Origin: Ananas comosus
Taxonomy: Eukaryota > Streptophyta > Magnoliopsida > Poales > Bromeliaceae
DNA: 64,000 nt
Reading direction: 5' to 3'
NCBI RefSeq assembly: GCF_001540865.1
Contig: NC_033626.1
Location: 12,244,065-12,308,064, forward strand
The position numbers and the translations under genes were made by a program. The notes below the pieces were generated by a model. That model did not search any database. It had not been told where the DNA came from and was given only the letters and a program-made list of their open reading frames with translations. The stretch's first letter is position 1. Each line of letters starts with the position of its first letter. Below, in pieces: positions 21,925-34,286 of the stretch.

Positions 21925-23379
21925 AGCTTGGAGTAGTTCAATGATAGTGCAAGAGATACCCTTTGCTCTTATAAACCTATTTTTAGTTCAGATAAAATAA
22001 CAGTTCTTTAGAATACTGGAGAAATCTGAAGTTGACCTAGCTATGAAAACCTATGTGGAACCACTAAAAGATGATGCAAAACAATCCCTTTTTGAATTTA
22101 TAGATGATCCAACTAAGTTGACTATGAAACAGTGTTACATAACAGAACTACAGTTATATAAACCAAGGCTTCTGAAAAAAACAACCCAGCAACTTAACAC
22201 AAGCTTTATTATTTTGGACTTTACACCAACTATTCTCAAACACTCCCTTCAAATCTAAACAAGATCATTAAGAGTTGATCCCCAAAAGAAGCTAAATACA
22301 TATATGTAACTACTTAAAGCTATGTCTAAATATGTATCTACAACATGAACTATTATAACAAGAGTCTGGAGAAAGAAGCTCAAGCAGTGAGTACTATTAT
22401 AACAACAGTGCAGCTGCTTAAAAGGACTAAAAGGAGGCTAGATCAGAAGAGATTTTTTTATGCATAGAAAAAGACTATTTCCTTCCCTCCCTCTTTGAAT
22501 CCATCTGGCTTTCTTATGCATAGAAAATGTTTTTTTTTTTTTTTTTTTACTCCCTAAAATATATGTATAAAAAAAGCAGCATTTGGGGATTGTCAATCCT
22601 TTCTTTTCACACATGCAATGTTCATATGAAAGAGTTCAAACATATCCTCTAAACAGGGAGAAAAAGAATAAAAGTTAACTTCCAGGCAAGTTCCTTTTTT
22701 TTTTTTTTTTCTTTTAAAATATCACCATGCAAGAGAGTGACACATCCCAAAATATTAAATAGTCTCTGCAAATTCTTATCATATTCTTTTTAATCTCTCC
22801 TGATCCAAACATACCATTCACTATCAAATATATTCCTCATTCTTATTTTTATTTCCTTGCTGATGCATACCCTCTCTGCTTGTCAATGTATATATATTCT
22901 TTAAAAGGAAATTCCATGCTAGTAAGTAAATTAAAGGGGAAAAAATATATTAAAATTATTTTATCACTATATATATTATATTTTAATATATTATTCAGAC
23001 AATATATTAAAATATTGTGTGAATAGGACTGAGTAGGATTGATGAGGAGGATGAGGGGATGGTGATGTTCACCTGTAGCATCACCTTACCCCCTCTGGCC
23101 TGCAATATACTACTATACATTAGTATACTCAATATTTTATGGTAATTCTATGTGTGTGTTAATTAATTATTTATATGATGTCATATATGATTCTTGGTCT
23201 ATTTGGTTTAAAAATGGTTTGGGCCCATCAAAAAGCGACTCAATTAAAAGCGACCTAAACTCTACACATTTTCTAACGCTTTAGCAATATATATAATATT
23301 TCAATGTTTTTCTCACCATATATATATATATATATATTATTTATATATATTATATATATAATATATATTATATAGAGAG
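21925..23379. other. upstream region of the NAC gene
   Basis: This AT-rich stretch has T-runs near 22530 and 22695. A 71-codon plus-strand frame at 22043-22258 has no recognisable family and lies in the likely promoter region. No gene is called. Confidence 0.4.
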
Positions 23380-24040
23380 AGAGAGAGAGAAGAGTGTCGG
23401 TTACTTGCTATCGAAAGTAGGAGCCTTCCGGGGCTTCTGCTTGTTTCGATGTGGGCGATATATATATATATATTATTATACGTAGAGAGAGAGAGAGAGA
23501 GAGAGAGAGTGAGTTCTACTGCTATCGAAGTACGGAGCCTTCCGTGCTTCCTGCTTGTTTTCGATGTTGCGATTTTCGAATCGTTGATCGGTTCCGTTAA
23601 ACTTGATCTAGAGTTATTTGGAGTACTAGAAAATAAATTTTATTATTTTCGTATCATTGATTAGTGATTGAAGAGGTCAAATCAACAAATTTCAATGGCC
23701 GTAGTGAGCCGTTTGCAAGTTTACAGGTGTAGAAATATCCAACATCACGTAAATTTTTATAGAAAATTCTTTAAATGATATATAAAACAAGATCAATATC
23801 TTTGATTTAAAATTTAATGTCATATTATTACGTTGTAAATTTTTATTTTCAGCCGTTGATTTGAGCCCTTCGTTCACGTAGGCAATGATATCAAAAATCT
23901 TCAAATTTATTTCTAGATACTTCAAATACTCTAGATCAAGTTTAACGGAGCCGATGCGACGATTCGAGTCGAACATCGAAAATGAGTTGAAAGCACGGAA
24001 GCTCCGTGGCTCGATAGCAATAGTAGCTCACTATATATAT
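23380..24040. mobile_element. MITE with long inverted repeats, flanked by AT/GA repeats
   Basis: The segments at about 23505-23690 and 23870-24033 are inverted copies of each other. Read inward, the left end is GTGAGTTCTACTGCTATCGA and the right end is GTGAGCTACTATTGCTATCG. Both continue with similar GGAGC(C)TTCCGTGCTT, TTTTCGATGTT and TCCGTTAAACTTGATCTAGA motifs. A third, shorter copy of the terminal part lies at about 23385-23450. TA-rich runs flank the unit. There is no coding capacity; it is a foldback or MITE-like element. Confidence 0.7.
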
Positions 24041-24920
24041 ATATATATATATATTCAATAAACACCACGTTAATTACCACCACGTTCATATGTGTGTGTG
24101 TAGCACCGTCAAATTATAAATTTTTTTATTTCACAAAAATTTTCTAAAGATGTTTTGAAATGAATTGGTTTTGCAGGTCTTGGATAGATGGTAGCTGTAA
24201 ATGTGGCGATTGGGACGAAATTGATTTTCTCCTTACTAACCAATAAAGTGTTTGGTTGTGTGTTTCAGATTTTGTCAAAACTATTCATAATGTGTTGTCA
24301 TCTAAAATTAAAGCAATGTCGAAAGCAGTCAATTTTTTTGGGGCACGTTTTTAGAAAAACGAATTCAGGTATTCTCGAACTCAATATTAATTATTAAAGC
24401 GATCCACTTCAGATTCGACCAATCTGAATCGATCACTTGGAATGCTTGAATGAAGCTCAAGACACTTCGGTCCTTCATCAACGAACATCAAAAGGATGAA
24501 ATTCTCACTTCTTCAGAAAAGCTATGCAAGCTGATCAACTAGTTAATGAAAATCTGTCTAGCAAAAAAATATATACTGTGTGATTCTCCTTTGATGATTT
24601 TCTCAATTCCATGTCGTTTCATTTTGTTTAAATAAAATTTTCGCTTTCAAACGACTTCCCTCAAAATAAAAAAAAAAGTTTAGCATAAATTTTATATTAT
24701 ATTATATGTTAAAAAAAAGATTTTTTTTTTTTCTATCTATAAATAATGATACAACAAAAATCCAACATTAGGAAAGTGTCGTGTCCCCCTCCAATGACAT
24801 GAGACAAAGTTTTTGGCCGTGTGACCAAAAAATTCGGTGAGAACATGAATTCCCAAATTATTATGTTGAAAAAAAAAGTGTCGGCCAAAAAGTGTCCAAC
24901 AAGCGAAGCAGCTTCAAATT

Positions 24921-27578
24921 TTTTTGAGAGAAAGGTAGCAAGCTACCTGCTTCATTCATTAGGCAAAATGAACTTGGCTTACAAAGTGAAGGCAGCCAGG
25001 GCCTCCTAAAGGAAAACCAAAACGAAAGACGGATCAAAAAAACCAAAGAAAAACAAAAATAACCCCAGTGTACTTACCAAAACAACATAGTAAAGCTGGG
25101 ATAGTAGTTAGGTTGGTAGGTAACCAAGAAGTACACGTTCAACGCGATGCAGGAAGAACATTCACCGGTTAGGAAACGTTTGTCCAGGCTTTGATCAACG
25201 CTTCAACTCGCTGTAGGGCCCGGATAGCGTCTGGACTCGTCTCGTGGAAGACGTATTTGTTTCTCTCCGTCCAAACTACCCACCAGATTGCCACCAACCG
25301 TGTGAGACTCCGTCTTCTCACCTCGGCATTGGGGGAGTTAGCCGTCTGTAACCACAAGCTTCTGACATCCCCAAAGACTGGTTCAGTGTTAGGCGGGCCC
25401 CACGCGCTGATAAAGAGATATTTGACCAGAACACACTCCCTGAACAGGTGATCACAACTTTCCGGAAGCACTGCGCAAAACATACAAAGCGGATCCACCT
25501 GACACCCACGACGAATCAATCTATCCGCAGTCAGTAGCCGCTTACGGATTAAGATCCAGACGAAAATTTTGATTTTGGTCGGGATTTTTAAGTTCCACAG
25601 GTGGTCCCCAGTCGGGTCTCTCAGACCTGCGTCAGTGATGAAGCCATACAGGGACTTAACTGAAAATATTTGGTTGGATGTCCATCTCCACCTTAGCATA
25701 TCCGGTGTGTCAGTTGGGCCGTATGTCGAAAGAAGGTTTTTGAGCGCCCTGACTTGTTGTCGAGTATCGATGTCAGTATATGTTGCTAGGCCTCTAGTTA
25801 TAAATCGCCATCTCCAACCTCTTTCATTCCAGCATTGTGCAACCGTGGCCATGTTGTTCACTAATCTGGAGTAAATTCCGGAAAATAGGGTCCTCAGAGG
25901 GATTTCGCCGATCCAAATATCTGACCACAACTTGATATTTTGCCCGTCTCCGAGTTTAAATGAAGTACCACATTTGAAGACCTCTCGACAACTCATCACA
26001 CTTCTCCACCACTGAGAGTAAGGCCTGAAGGATCTTCCTTCACTCAATGGCCTTCTTCTCGTGTAATATAACGCCATGATTAGTCTCCCCCAAAGTAGCT
26101 GCGGCTCATTAAAAAAACGCCACCACCATTTGGTTAGCAGCGCCGTATTCATTGCTTCCATGTCTTTAATCCCCAACCCCCCTTCAATTTTGCTTTTGCA
26201 TATCGACTTCCAGGCAATTAGGCATGCACCTCCAGAGATTTTGGCGCACCCTTTCCAAAAGAAGGATCTCCTAAGGGCTTCGATTCGTTTTAGTACCCAT
26301 TGTGGCGCTTTGAAGATAGCTAAGTAGAATAGGGGTATGTTCGTGAGCACCGAGTTTACCAGGGTGATTCTTCCCCCATAAGATAGTAACTTTGCTTTCC
26401 AACCTTCTATACGCTCCTCTATACGATTTATTAGAGGGGCCCAGTCTACCCGTCGAAGAGACTTGATGTGAAGCGGCAACCCCAGATAGCGGAAAGGTAG
26501 GTTGCCTACTTTGCACCCCAGAATCTCCGCAAGTCTAGTTTCTTTACTCGAGTCGTGGCCGACATAATGGAGTTCCGTTTTGTTTGTATTTATCTTGAGA
26601 CCCGAGGCCCATTCGAATAACTTCCAGATGAACAGCAAGTTTCTCATATTCGACTTCTTTGGCTCCGAAAAGAATAATGTGTCATCCGCGTATTGCAGGA
26701 TTACAGTCTGACAGTCGACAGTTGGCCCTATCCCTTCGAGCAACCTGTTACCCCTGGCTGTTTCTGTAATTCTGGCCAGACAATCAGCCACCAAGATGAA
26801 TAAATATGGGGAGAGCGGGTCCCCTTGTCTCAATCCCTTTCTAGTTTTCAGCCACGTTGTTGGCGCGTCGTTTAAAAGGATGGCAAGTTTAGCATTACAG
26901 ATACATTGTTCTATCCAGGACCACCATTTTTCGCTGAAACCCAGCCAACGTAGTATACTTTTCAGGAACGACCATCTAACCTTATCGTAAGCTTTCTCGA
27001 AGTCCACCTTAATACTGACACACTCCTTATCTGACTTTACACACCAATTGAGAAGTTCACTCGCGGTGACAAACGAGTCTGCTAAGAGTCTATCCTTCAG
27101 GAAGGCCGATTGTGAAGGAGAGATGATTTTAGGTAGAATGAGCGCAAGTCTATTTGCCAGCACCTTGGAGATGATTTTCTGAATTCCATTAATGAGGCAT
27201 ATCGGTCGAAAATCATTCACCCTACACGCCCCTTCCTTTTTAGGAATCAGACAAACATAAGAAAAGTCTAACGATGCTGTGCACAATGTGTTTTCTTGCA
27301 GCTCCTTGAAGATATTTAAAATGTTGTCCTTAACCGTCTCCCAGAAACGTTGGAAGAAAATAAGCGGAAAACCGTCAGGACCAGGAGCCTTATCACTGCC
27401 CAGTTGGAAGGTGGCTTTCTTAACTTCCTCAAAGGTAAAAGGACTAGTCAGTGCCTCTGGTTCGGATATACGGTTCGCTGTGTATAGGTCACTCCAATCT
27501 CCCACAGATGAAGGGTCCTCTTCCACCTGCCCAAAGAGTCGTTTGAAGGAGTGTAAAAGGTACGATCTCTTTTGTGCT
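24921..27578 (-). mobile_element. 5'-truncated L1-like LINE
   Basis: The element runs on the minus strand, with its poly-A tail seen as T-run 24919-24925. It contains a 3' UTR with CTTTCTCTC and TAGCTTGCTACC and a long reverse transcriptase frame. The endonuclease part is absent, so it is 5'-truncated. The inverted arm keeps the target without insertion near 43465-43480 (CCCACTTAATTTGAAGCTGC), which fixes the borders to within a few bases. The intact frame and the empty site in the other arm suggest a fairly recent insertion. Confidence 0.85.
25169..27526 (-). CDS. LINE reverse transcriptase (ORF2 C-terminal part)
   Basis: An uninterrupted frame of 785 residues. Reverse transcriptase motifs appear in order: APGPDGFPLIFFQRFW (about 47-62), VDFEKAYDKVRW (174-185), GLRQGDPLSPYLF (231-243) and the catalytic YADD (279-282). 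After the thumb region there is a zf-RVT zinc-binding domain near residues 630-720, with PTKIKIFVW, CMFC and CDHLFREC. The protein copies LINE RNA at nicked target DNA (target-primed reverse transcription). The upstream endonuclease domain is missing, so this copy is probably not autonomous. The listed start is only the first methionine-like codon inside the truncated frame, which remains open to about 27578. Confidence 0.9.
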   Translation of the reverse strand: MEEDPSSVGDWSDLYTANRISEPEALTSPFTFEEVKKATFQLGSDKAPGPDGFPLIFFQRFWETVKDNILNIFKELQENTLCTASLDFSYVCLIPKKEGACRVNDFRPICLINGIQKIISKVLANRLALILPKIISPSQSAFLKDRLLADSFVTASELLNWCVKSDKECVSIKVDFEKAYDKVRWSFLKSILRWLGFSEKWWSWIEQCICNAKLAILLNDAPTTWLKTRKGLRQGDPLSPYLFILVADCLARITETARGNRLLEGIGPTVDCQTVILQYADDTLFFSEPKKSNMRNLLFIWKLFEWASGLKINTNKTELHYVGHDSSKETRLAEILGCKVGNLPFRYLGLPLHIKSLRRVDWAPLINRIEERIEGWKAKLLSYGGRITLVNSVLTNIPLFYLAIFKAPQWVLKRIEALRRSFFWKGCAKISGGACLIAWKSICKSKIEGGLGIKDMEAMNTALLTKWWWRFFNEPQLLWGRLIMALYYTRRRPLSEGRSFRPYSQWWRSVMSCREVFKCGTSFKLGDGQNIKLWSDIWIGEIPLRTLFSGIYSRLVNNMATVAQCWNERGWRWRFITRGLATYTDIDTRQQVRALKNLLSTYGPTDTPDMLRWRWTSNQIFSVKSLYGFITDAGLRDPTGDHLWNLKIPTKIKIFVWILIRKRLLTADRLIRRGCQVDPLCMFCAVLPESCDHLFRECVLVKYLFISAWGPPNTEPVFGDVRSLWLQTANSPNAEVRRRSLTRLVAIWWVVWTERNKYVFHETSPDAIRALQRVEALIKAWTNVS

Positions 27579-30344
27579 TAATTGGGGATTTTTGTGGGTA
27601 CGCCCAAATCTAGCGAAGCTTCCCGAACGTGGGCATCGGCTCGGACCCTTCTTGTCCGTCCCAGGATCTCGTTTTGCGTACCCAATAACTAACCAAACGT
27701 GCAATGCAAGCTTAAAAATAGAGGGTAAATTGCTTACTAGTACCTTAGCTTCTGGTAGAGTTTCATTTTAGTCCTCAATTTGAAATTTACCGATCTAAAT
27801 TCTTAAAAAAAAAGATAAACTACAAATACCACTCATATGGTTTCACACTTTCTCACTTTAGTATCATGTGGTTTATAGTGTATCAAGTTAGTACCCTATG
27901 GTTTCATTTTTATTTTTTCGTCAGCTTCTTCGTTAATATTTTGTTAAATTATATATAAAAAACTTTATATACCCTATCTAGATTTATCGAATATTCACTT
28001 TAATATCCTTTAGTTTTAATTTTATCACTAATTTAATAAAAAAAAATAGTAAAATTGATAATAAAAAGAAAATATTGAAACCATAGGGTACCAAATTGAT
28101 ACACTTTAAACCACAGAATAATAAAGCAAAAAAGTGCGAAACCACAGGAGTGGTATTAGAAGTTTTTCCTAAAAAATAATTTATTTTAGTTTCTATTCCT
28201 ATTTATTATGAGAAAAGAAACTACTCTCTAAATTCTTTGCATCTCTATGTTCATGCGCAATGCATCAATTTTGCGATTACTCTCTAATATCCGTTCTACG
28301 GACGATCTCTAAAATTAGGATTAAACTAAAATCATTTTAAAAAATTATAATTTTAAATACCAAGTTTAGAAGTTTGAAGACAAAAGTGAGAATTGGTGCA
28401 AAGTTGAGGGACTAATTATGCAGTTTACCATTTACAAATGAGTGGGTCAAACCCTTCAAACCCAAGCCTCTTCTCTCTCTTGGGTATGAGAAACTCTCGT
28501 GTTTCCCAACGAAGTAAATTAATTCCCTCTTACTTTTGCGAATAATCAATGGATTAGTTTAGCGTAATCAGCTCGTTAAATAAGTTGCATAGAGCAATAC
28601 TTACGATAATGTTACGGGCATGTCGAATTTTGTTGACCTGATCGAATCGTACGGCTCTGGTTCTTCGAGATATTTGTACTTAGTTGGCCCAAAAGATGAC
28701 ACGTTATTATCGTATTTAAATGGGTCTTTAGGATGCATATAATAATAATAATAATAATAATAATTAAAGATAATTATTATTATGGAAACCATTTCTACAG
28801 TTAAAATCGTCAAATTTATCGTGCATCACATATAGCATTCAAAATTTAGATTAGTGATGCATAACAAATTTAACAATCCTGCTATAAAAATAGTCCCCAT
28901 AAAAGTTATGCTCTTAAAACGCTTTAATATATAAAACTCAAATTTTCTGGGTGTTAATAACTCCAAATAGTTCATTTGAGTAGTACTCCATCTTTTTTTA
29001 TTAAAAAATATAAAAATCCCAACGCAATGCTTCCACCATACACAACCGTTCTTGGGTTCAGTAGCTCCTGGAAAAGGTCAATTTCGAAAATCACCTCCAC
29101 AAAGCATTGTAATTAAACATGATGCCTTGTTCGAAAATAGATACATTATATTTTAAACTCGCGTACGAACCGTGAAACATAATTGAGATATACTATTGGA
29201 CACGGAATGCGGAGTTCTCAAATCCTTTTTCGCAGTTTGCGACTTCAGAAGATTAGCAAGCTGAACAGCCAAGCGCTACCTGCAACATAGTTTTTCCAGT
29301 TCATACAATGGTTGTTGACCAACCATAGAAAGAAAAGAGATGCAAGACAGATAAATTTCAAAATAATCCTAGTATTTGATGTATTTAGTAGAAGAAAATT
29401 TCTGTGATGGTACAGTGATTAATGGCATTACCTTTAATCAGTGCCGGTGCAAATCCCTTTGCAGCAGCAACACCAATTCAGATCTAACATGAAACAGCAC
29501 ATGGATCCACCGTTGTTCTTAACAAGGTTCTGCGAAAAACTCTCCTGCAGTGATTTTTTTTTACCTTCATTTTTCTTTAAAAAAGTAAGGGTAGGAGGGG
29601 AGCCTAAAGGCAGAGCTTGATTGAAGATAGATTGATGTCGCAAACGGAAAAAAATGAAAGCAGCAGGAGAATAAAACTGCGGCTGGGAAGCTAATAATGG
29701 TTAGATACATTGGAAGAGAAGGGAATCTCCTTACTTTTGGTTACGTAACTTGCTCGTGGTTTTGGCTCAGAACGTCGTCTTTGGTCTCTGTTGGGCCCCC
29801 TCTCCACCATGCATATATCCACAACAAAGCTAGAAAGATGACACGATGCAGAAAGAGTCATTTAATAAGAACAAAAACAAATTAAGGCATTAGTTAGAGA
29901 CAGAAAACAGATGACTATCATATTCTAGGTAACTGGATGGCACATTAGTTCCACAGAAACTAAATATTGCGTTAAACAGTCATACCCTATCACAAGAAAT
30001 ACATTCGACGAGAAATAATTAGAATAGAGGAATATAATTATTGAAGTGCTACTAAGGTAACTGCTTGAAAGATGCGAAGAAAGAAAACTATGAATGTGAG
30101 AGGACCATTAACTCTTACCTTCCATTCAGGGGAACTTGGTTACTCTCAATGTACCTTGATTACCCTCAATAGTAAAGGATTTCATCTCTTAAGGGATCTT
30201 GAGTTGCTTATAGTTCTTGCGTTTGGTTAGTTCCAATCTTACAAGATTGCGTTTCTTCAGGAGGACAATGTGATAGAAGGTACTCATTCAGCTTTCAAAA
30301 ATGTGCTCAATTAGAGTGTTGACCAGCACAGCGAGTCAGCGACC
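27579..30344. other. intergenic between LINE and PPR gene (part of arm 1)
   Basis: AT-rich sequence without a recognisable gene. It holds an (AAT)n microsatellite at about 28739-28764. Near-complementary low-complexity stretches at 27830-27910 and 28080-28150 share ACCATAGGGTACCAA / GGTTTCA-type motifs, probably a small degenerate inverted-repeat element. Confidence 0.4.
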
Positions 30345-32627
30345 TTAGATTAATTTCAACCATCGCCTTTTCCTCACCACTTTACTATTTCTAATTCCAT
30401 CATAAAGAAGTTCATAGGCATGGTAAGTGATGTGACCTTTCTTCAACATTTCCTCTACAAGGATCTTCGGTGCTGCTATTGCCTTCTTATCGGCACTCAA
30501 AATGGTATGGACTACTTCAGGAACTACTCCATTCCTCACCATAATCAAAATGATACCAACAGCTTCATCAGATCTGTGGTTTACAGAAAGACAATTTATT
30601 ACACGTCCAAAGGTTGCCATTGATGGAATATGTCCCTCATTAACCATACTAATAAGAAAATTATACGCCCTGTCGACATTTCCACTCTTGCAGTATCCAT
30701 CTATAAGGACACGGTACGTATATGCATCAGGTGAACAACCCTTGCTGACCATCTCACTAAAAATTTTCTCAGCCATATGCATGTTCAGTTTGCTAGAATA
30801 AGCACTGATCATAATATTATATGAATCAATTGTAGGAGAGAACTTTTCGTGCTCCAATTTACGAAAAATTTCATGTGCTCCATCGAGATTGCTATTCCTA
30901 CAAAAGCCATGAATCAAAGTATTGAAACTAACGATGTCAGGACTCAATCCTTCACTCCTCATCTTCACTATGATCTCTGAAGCCTCCTCCATTTTATGGG
31001 CCTTACAGAGATTCTCAATTAATATGTTATACGTGATAACGTTAGGGCGACAACCCTTTGAGACCATTTCATTAAACACTTCCAAAACATCTTTTGTCTT
31101 CCCAGCCTTGCAGAGGCCATTCAACACAGAGTTGTAAGTGACAGAATCAGGGGTGACCCCATGGGTCCACATCCTTTCAACAAGCAGTAAAGCACTATCC
31201 AATTTTAATTTCTTACAGTACCCATCAATCAATGTGTTAAAAGTAAACACATCCGGGAGATAACCCTTTACTATGGCATCATTCAAGAGAACATGGGCAT
31301 CAGAAACATTACCCATCTTGCATAGCCCATTTATGATGATATTGTATGTCCAAATATCTGGATTACAGCCATTTTCTAACATCTCATTCATGACCTCCAA
31401 CGCCTGTAAGATTAAGCCTTGTCGAGAGAGACCCTTTATAAGCGAGTTGTACACAAGAATATCGGGCTTCAAGGCTTTGCTTTTAGCCTCGTTAAATAAT
31501 TCCAGAGCCCTATTGATGTCACCTTCCTGACACATACCATTAATGAGAGAGCAATATGTTACTCGATCAGGGGCAAATCCCTTAAAAACTGCATCCTTTA
31601 AGATTTCAGAAGACTTTTGTACCATACCTATTTTGCAATACCCATCTATAATAGTATTGTAGGTAAAATCATCTGGAGCGCAGCCTTGATTTACCATTTT
31701 GTGTAGATAGTTCTCAGCCTCAAGAACCTTAGCGTTCTTGCACAAGCCGCTTATAAGTGTATTATAAGTGATCGCATCAGGAACCATGTTACTATCCAAA
31801 TTTTCCAACAAAGAGATGGCCTCTGTCAACTTGCTTTCTTTGCAGAGCCCCTGAATCAGTATATTGTATGTAAATAAATTTAGGGACATGCCTCGCTTCA
31901 TAACCTTGGCAAGAAGTTTATTGCTTTCTAAAACTTCACCTTTTTTACAAAGCACATGCATTACCTTGTTAAAGGTAACTATATCAGGGAAAATTTCTCT
32001 TCTAAGCATTTCGTCGAACAGATCATACGCCTCAACTTGAAAATTATCTTCATAAAGTCCACAGATCACTGTACAATACGCAACTGCTATCGCATCATAA
32101 CCTCTTTCTTGAATGTTTCTAAGAAGCCTAAGAGCTGCGTGGGGTCTTCCTGTTCTGCAGAAGGATTTTATTCTAACGGTAAAGGTGTGGACATCTGGAA
32201 TAACTTTCTTATCCAGCATCCTCAGATACACTTTGTGAGCTTGATCATAGTATCTATATTCAACCAAGATGTTCATAATTACATTATAAGATATAACGGT
32301 CGGCTCACAACCGAAAAAGTCCATTTGCTCAAACACATTGACAGCCTCTTGAAGCCTCCCTCCTTTCCCATAGCTTTTCATCGCACTAACGTACACTTCT
32401 TCAAGAAAAGAATTGTCAATATTAGATCTCATTTCTGAGATAACAGTCTCCATGGCCTTAAACTCGCCATGGAGTCCAAGTTTATCGACCATACATTTGT
32501 AGGTGTAGAGTGTATGCCTGAATCCATCGTCTTTTGCTGCAGAATTGAACATATCAAGAGCCCTAAGAGGTTCCTTCTGGTGCCTTATGACAGCAGCCAC
32601 ATGTCTAGGAAGCAGAGTTCGGCTCAT
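30345..32627 (-). CDS. P-class PPR protein, At1g74580-like
   Basis: A single-exon gene of 760 residues from the methionine of MSRTLLPRHVAAVIR (32627); an in-frame methionine eight codons upstream (32651) is the alternative. The protein is built of roughly nineteen 35-residue PPR motifs of the P class, with repeated signatures such as TYNTLISGLCKNAKV and TYNTIIDGYCKIGMV. There is no E or DYW editing tail. The N-terminal start and the tail (ITYHAYELLYDGIRN then basic KVVRKRRW) match the Arabidopsis At1g74580 family. PPR proteins bind specific organelle RNAs and act in their processing, stability or translation; the target here is unknown. The frame is intact. A frame-broken inverted copy lies at 38351-40667. 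Confidence 0.92.
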   Translation of the reverse strand: MSRTLLPRHVAAVIRHQKEPLRALDMFNSAAKDDGFRHTLYTYKCMVDKLGLHGEFKAMETVISEMRSNIDNSFLEEVYVSAMKSYGKGGRLQEAVNVFEQMDFFGCEPTVISYNVIMNILVEYRYYDQAHKVYLRMLDKKVIPDVHTFTVRIKSFCRTGRPHAALRLLRNIQERGYDAIAVAYCTVICGLYEDNFQVEAYDLFDEMLRREIFPDIVTFNKVMHVLCKKGEVLESNKLLAKVMKRGMSLNLFTYNILIQGLCKESKLTEAISLLENLDSNMVPDAITYNTLISGLCKNAKVLEAENYLHKMVNQGCAPDDFTYNTIIDGYCKIGMVQKSSEILKDAVFKGFAPDRVTYCSLINGMCQEGDINRALELFNEAKSKALKPDILVYNSLIKGLSRQGLILQALEVMNEMLENGCNPDIWTYNIIINGLCKMGNVSDAHVLLNDAIVKGYLPDVFTFNTLIDGYCKKLKLDSALLLVERMWTHGVTPDSVTYNSVLNGLCKAGKTKDVLEVFNEMVSKGCRPNVITYNILIENLCKAHKMEEASEIIVKMRSEGLSPDIVSFNTLIHGFCRNSNLDGAHEIFRKLEHEKFSPTIDSYNIMISAYSSKLNMHMAEKIFSEMVSKGCSPDAYTYRVLIDGYCKSGNVDRAYNFLISMVNEGHIPSMATFGRVINCLSVNHRSDEAVGIILIMVRNGVVPEVVHTILSADKKAIAAPKILVEEMLKKGHITYHAYELLYDGIRNSKVVRKRRWLKLI

Positions 32628-32651
32628 TCCAGTGCTACATGCTATTAGCAA

Positions 32652-33655
32652 TGACGTGCATCGATCAAATCAAGCATTCAATATATTACTCCAAAATCCT
32701 AATTCCGAAAGGCTCGAAAAGTTGCCGAATTGCAAAACATAAACCTAAGCAAGAGAAATGTGGCAGTTATTTGATTAAGAACTACATCCTTTGTGTTATT
32801 TATCCACCAAAGAGAACATCAATGCGTAACTTAAATATAGATTATCGCTAAGCAAAATTGCACAAAACCTATATCTCTACACGTGATTTCTAAGGCCAAA
32901 ATTAAAACAAAAATAAAGAGAAAATTAAAGAAGAAGACAACGATCTTTTCATATTGTTCACATATCCAAATTTGTGGCTAAAATTTAACCTTTGATAGAT
33001 TGGTGGGCATTAACATCTATATTAATCTCAAAACTGAATCAACCTCTTCCATTCGACATAAAGAGTAACAGCTATAATTAGTTTTGCTTAGTTCATAAAA
33101 AAAGCCTTCTAAAGGACTAAACCCTACACTCACAACTACTTCCAAAAACCTAATTTTTGCTGTGATACCATGATAAATCAAACGAAAAAGGTAGTGGACA
33201 AAACCTATCATTGCAATGTTCGCGACAATGGTCATCAAAATCCCAATAATAAAAAGTAGGAACAAACACCGTAGGTAAGGAGGGGACATTCATTAGTAGA
33301 GAAAAGAACCTCGAGAGGAGATGAGGAGAAGGGAACGGTTTTTGGCTTTTGATGCTCACATGGAGTAGAGCGGTTTCCTTCTCTTTTATGAACAAAGAGC
33401 TCTCTCTCTCATTCCATGGCGCACCTCCCCCCTCTCCGATCCTCCGTGCGCTCAATCTCATCGGAGGACGAGGAAGAAGAAGATGATAGGGAGCCCGCTC
33501 ACTGAAAATAGAACGAGAAATCTCCACCGTCCGATCACCCTAGAGGGGATTCCACTAACCGGAGAAACTATTGCGTACACTGGGTGTATACAAGCACATC
33601 GTATGAACCATAAAACAACGAGTAATAGGAGCAATGCCTCTTGGTACACCTAATT
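32652..33655. other. 5' flank of the PPR gene
   Basis: This is the probable leader and promoter region, repeated in arm 2 at 37335-38330. A 29-codon plus-strand frame starts ATGGCGCACC (33416) and contains EDEEEEDD. It is short and not recognisable, and the arm 2 copy is frame-broken, so I do not call it a gene. Confidence 0.4.
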
Positions 33656-34255
33656 TACTAGCAATGCACCCGCGCTTTACTGCAAGTAAAATGAATATAT
33701 TTTTAATTATATTTTTAGAATATAGGATATATATATATATATATATACTAGTAAAATGTACGTGCAAATGCACATAACAATTTTTTTTTATCTACATCAA
33801 ATATTTTTATATACTTTTTAATTTTTGATGAATCAAATTTAAATATGTGTTTTAAACTAAAAGCATCAAATTTTAATTCACAATTAAACTCAAATCTTAA
33901 TTTTAATATAAAATAGATGAATAGGAATGCTATTTTTTAACAAATTAATCTAAACCGTTTGTTTTTATTTGAGATATTTTTTAACAATGTTATAATCGTT
34001 CGTAGGATTGAATTTGTAGATGGATGAGGATGCTATTTTTTAATAGATTGATTATAATGTTCTTATTTGTGATATTTTTTTAACAAATTGGTCATAACCA
34101 TTTTTAGAAAGAGATTTAATAGATTGTATACACGTTATTTTTATTTAAGATATTTTTAACAAATTAATGCATAACCATTCATAGGGAATATTTTTTATTC
34201 CTTTTGGATTCGTCTGTCATGTCTGGAATTCCTTACGCTTTATATATAGTTATAG

Positions 34256-34286
<31 letters not shown>

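Noticed and set aside
22043..22258. 71-codon frame upstream of the NAC gene
   Set aside because: No recognisable family, AT-rich promoter context, no splice partners.
33416..33505. 29-codon plus-strand frame with an acidic tract
   Set aside because: Too short, no family, broken in the other arm, and located in the probable PPR gene leader.
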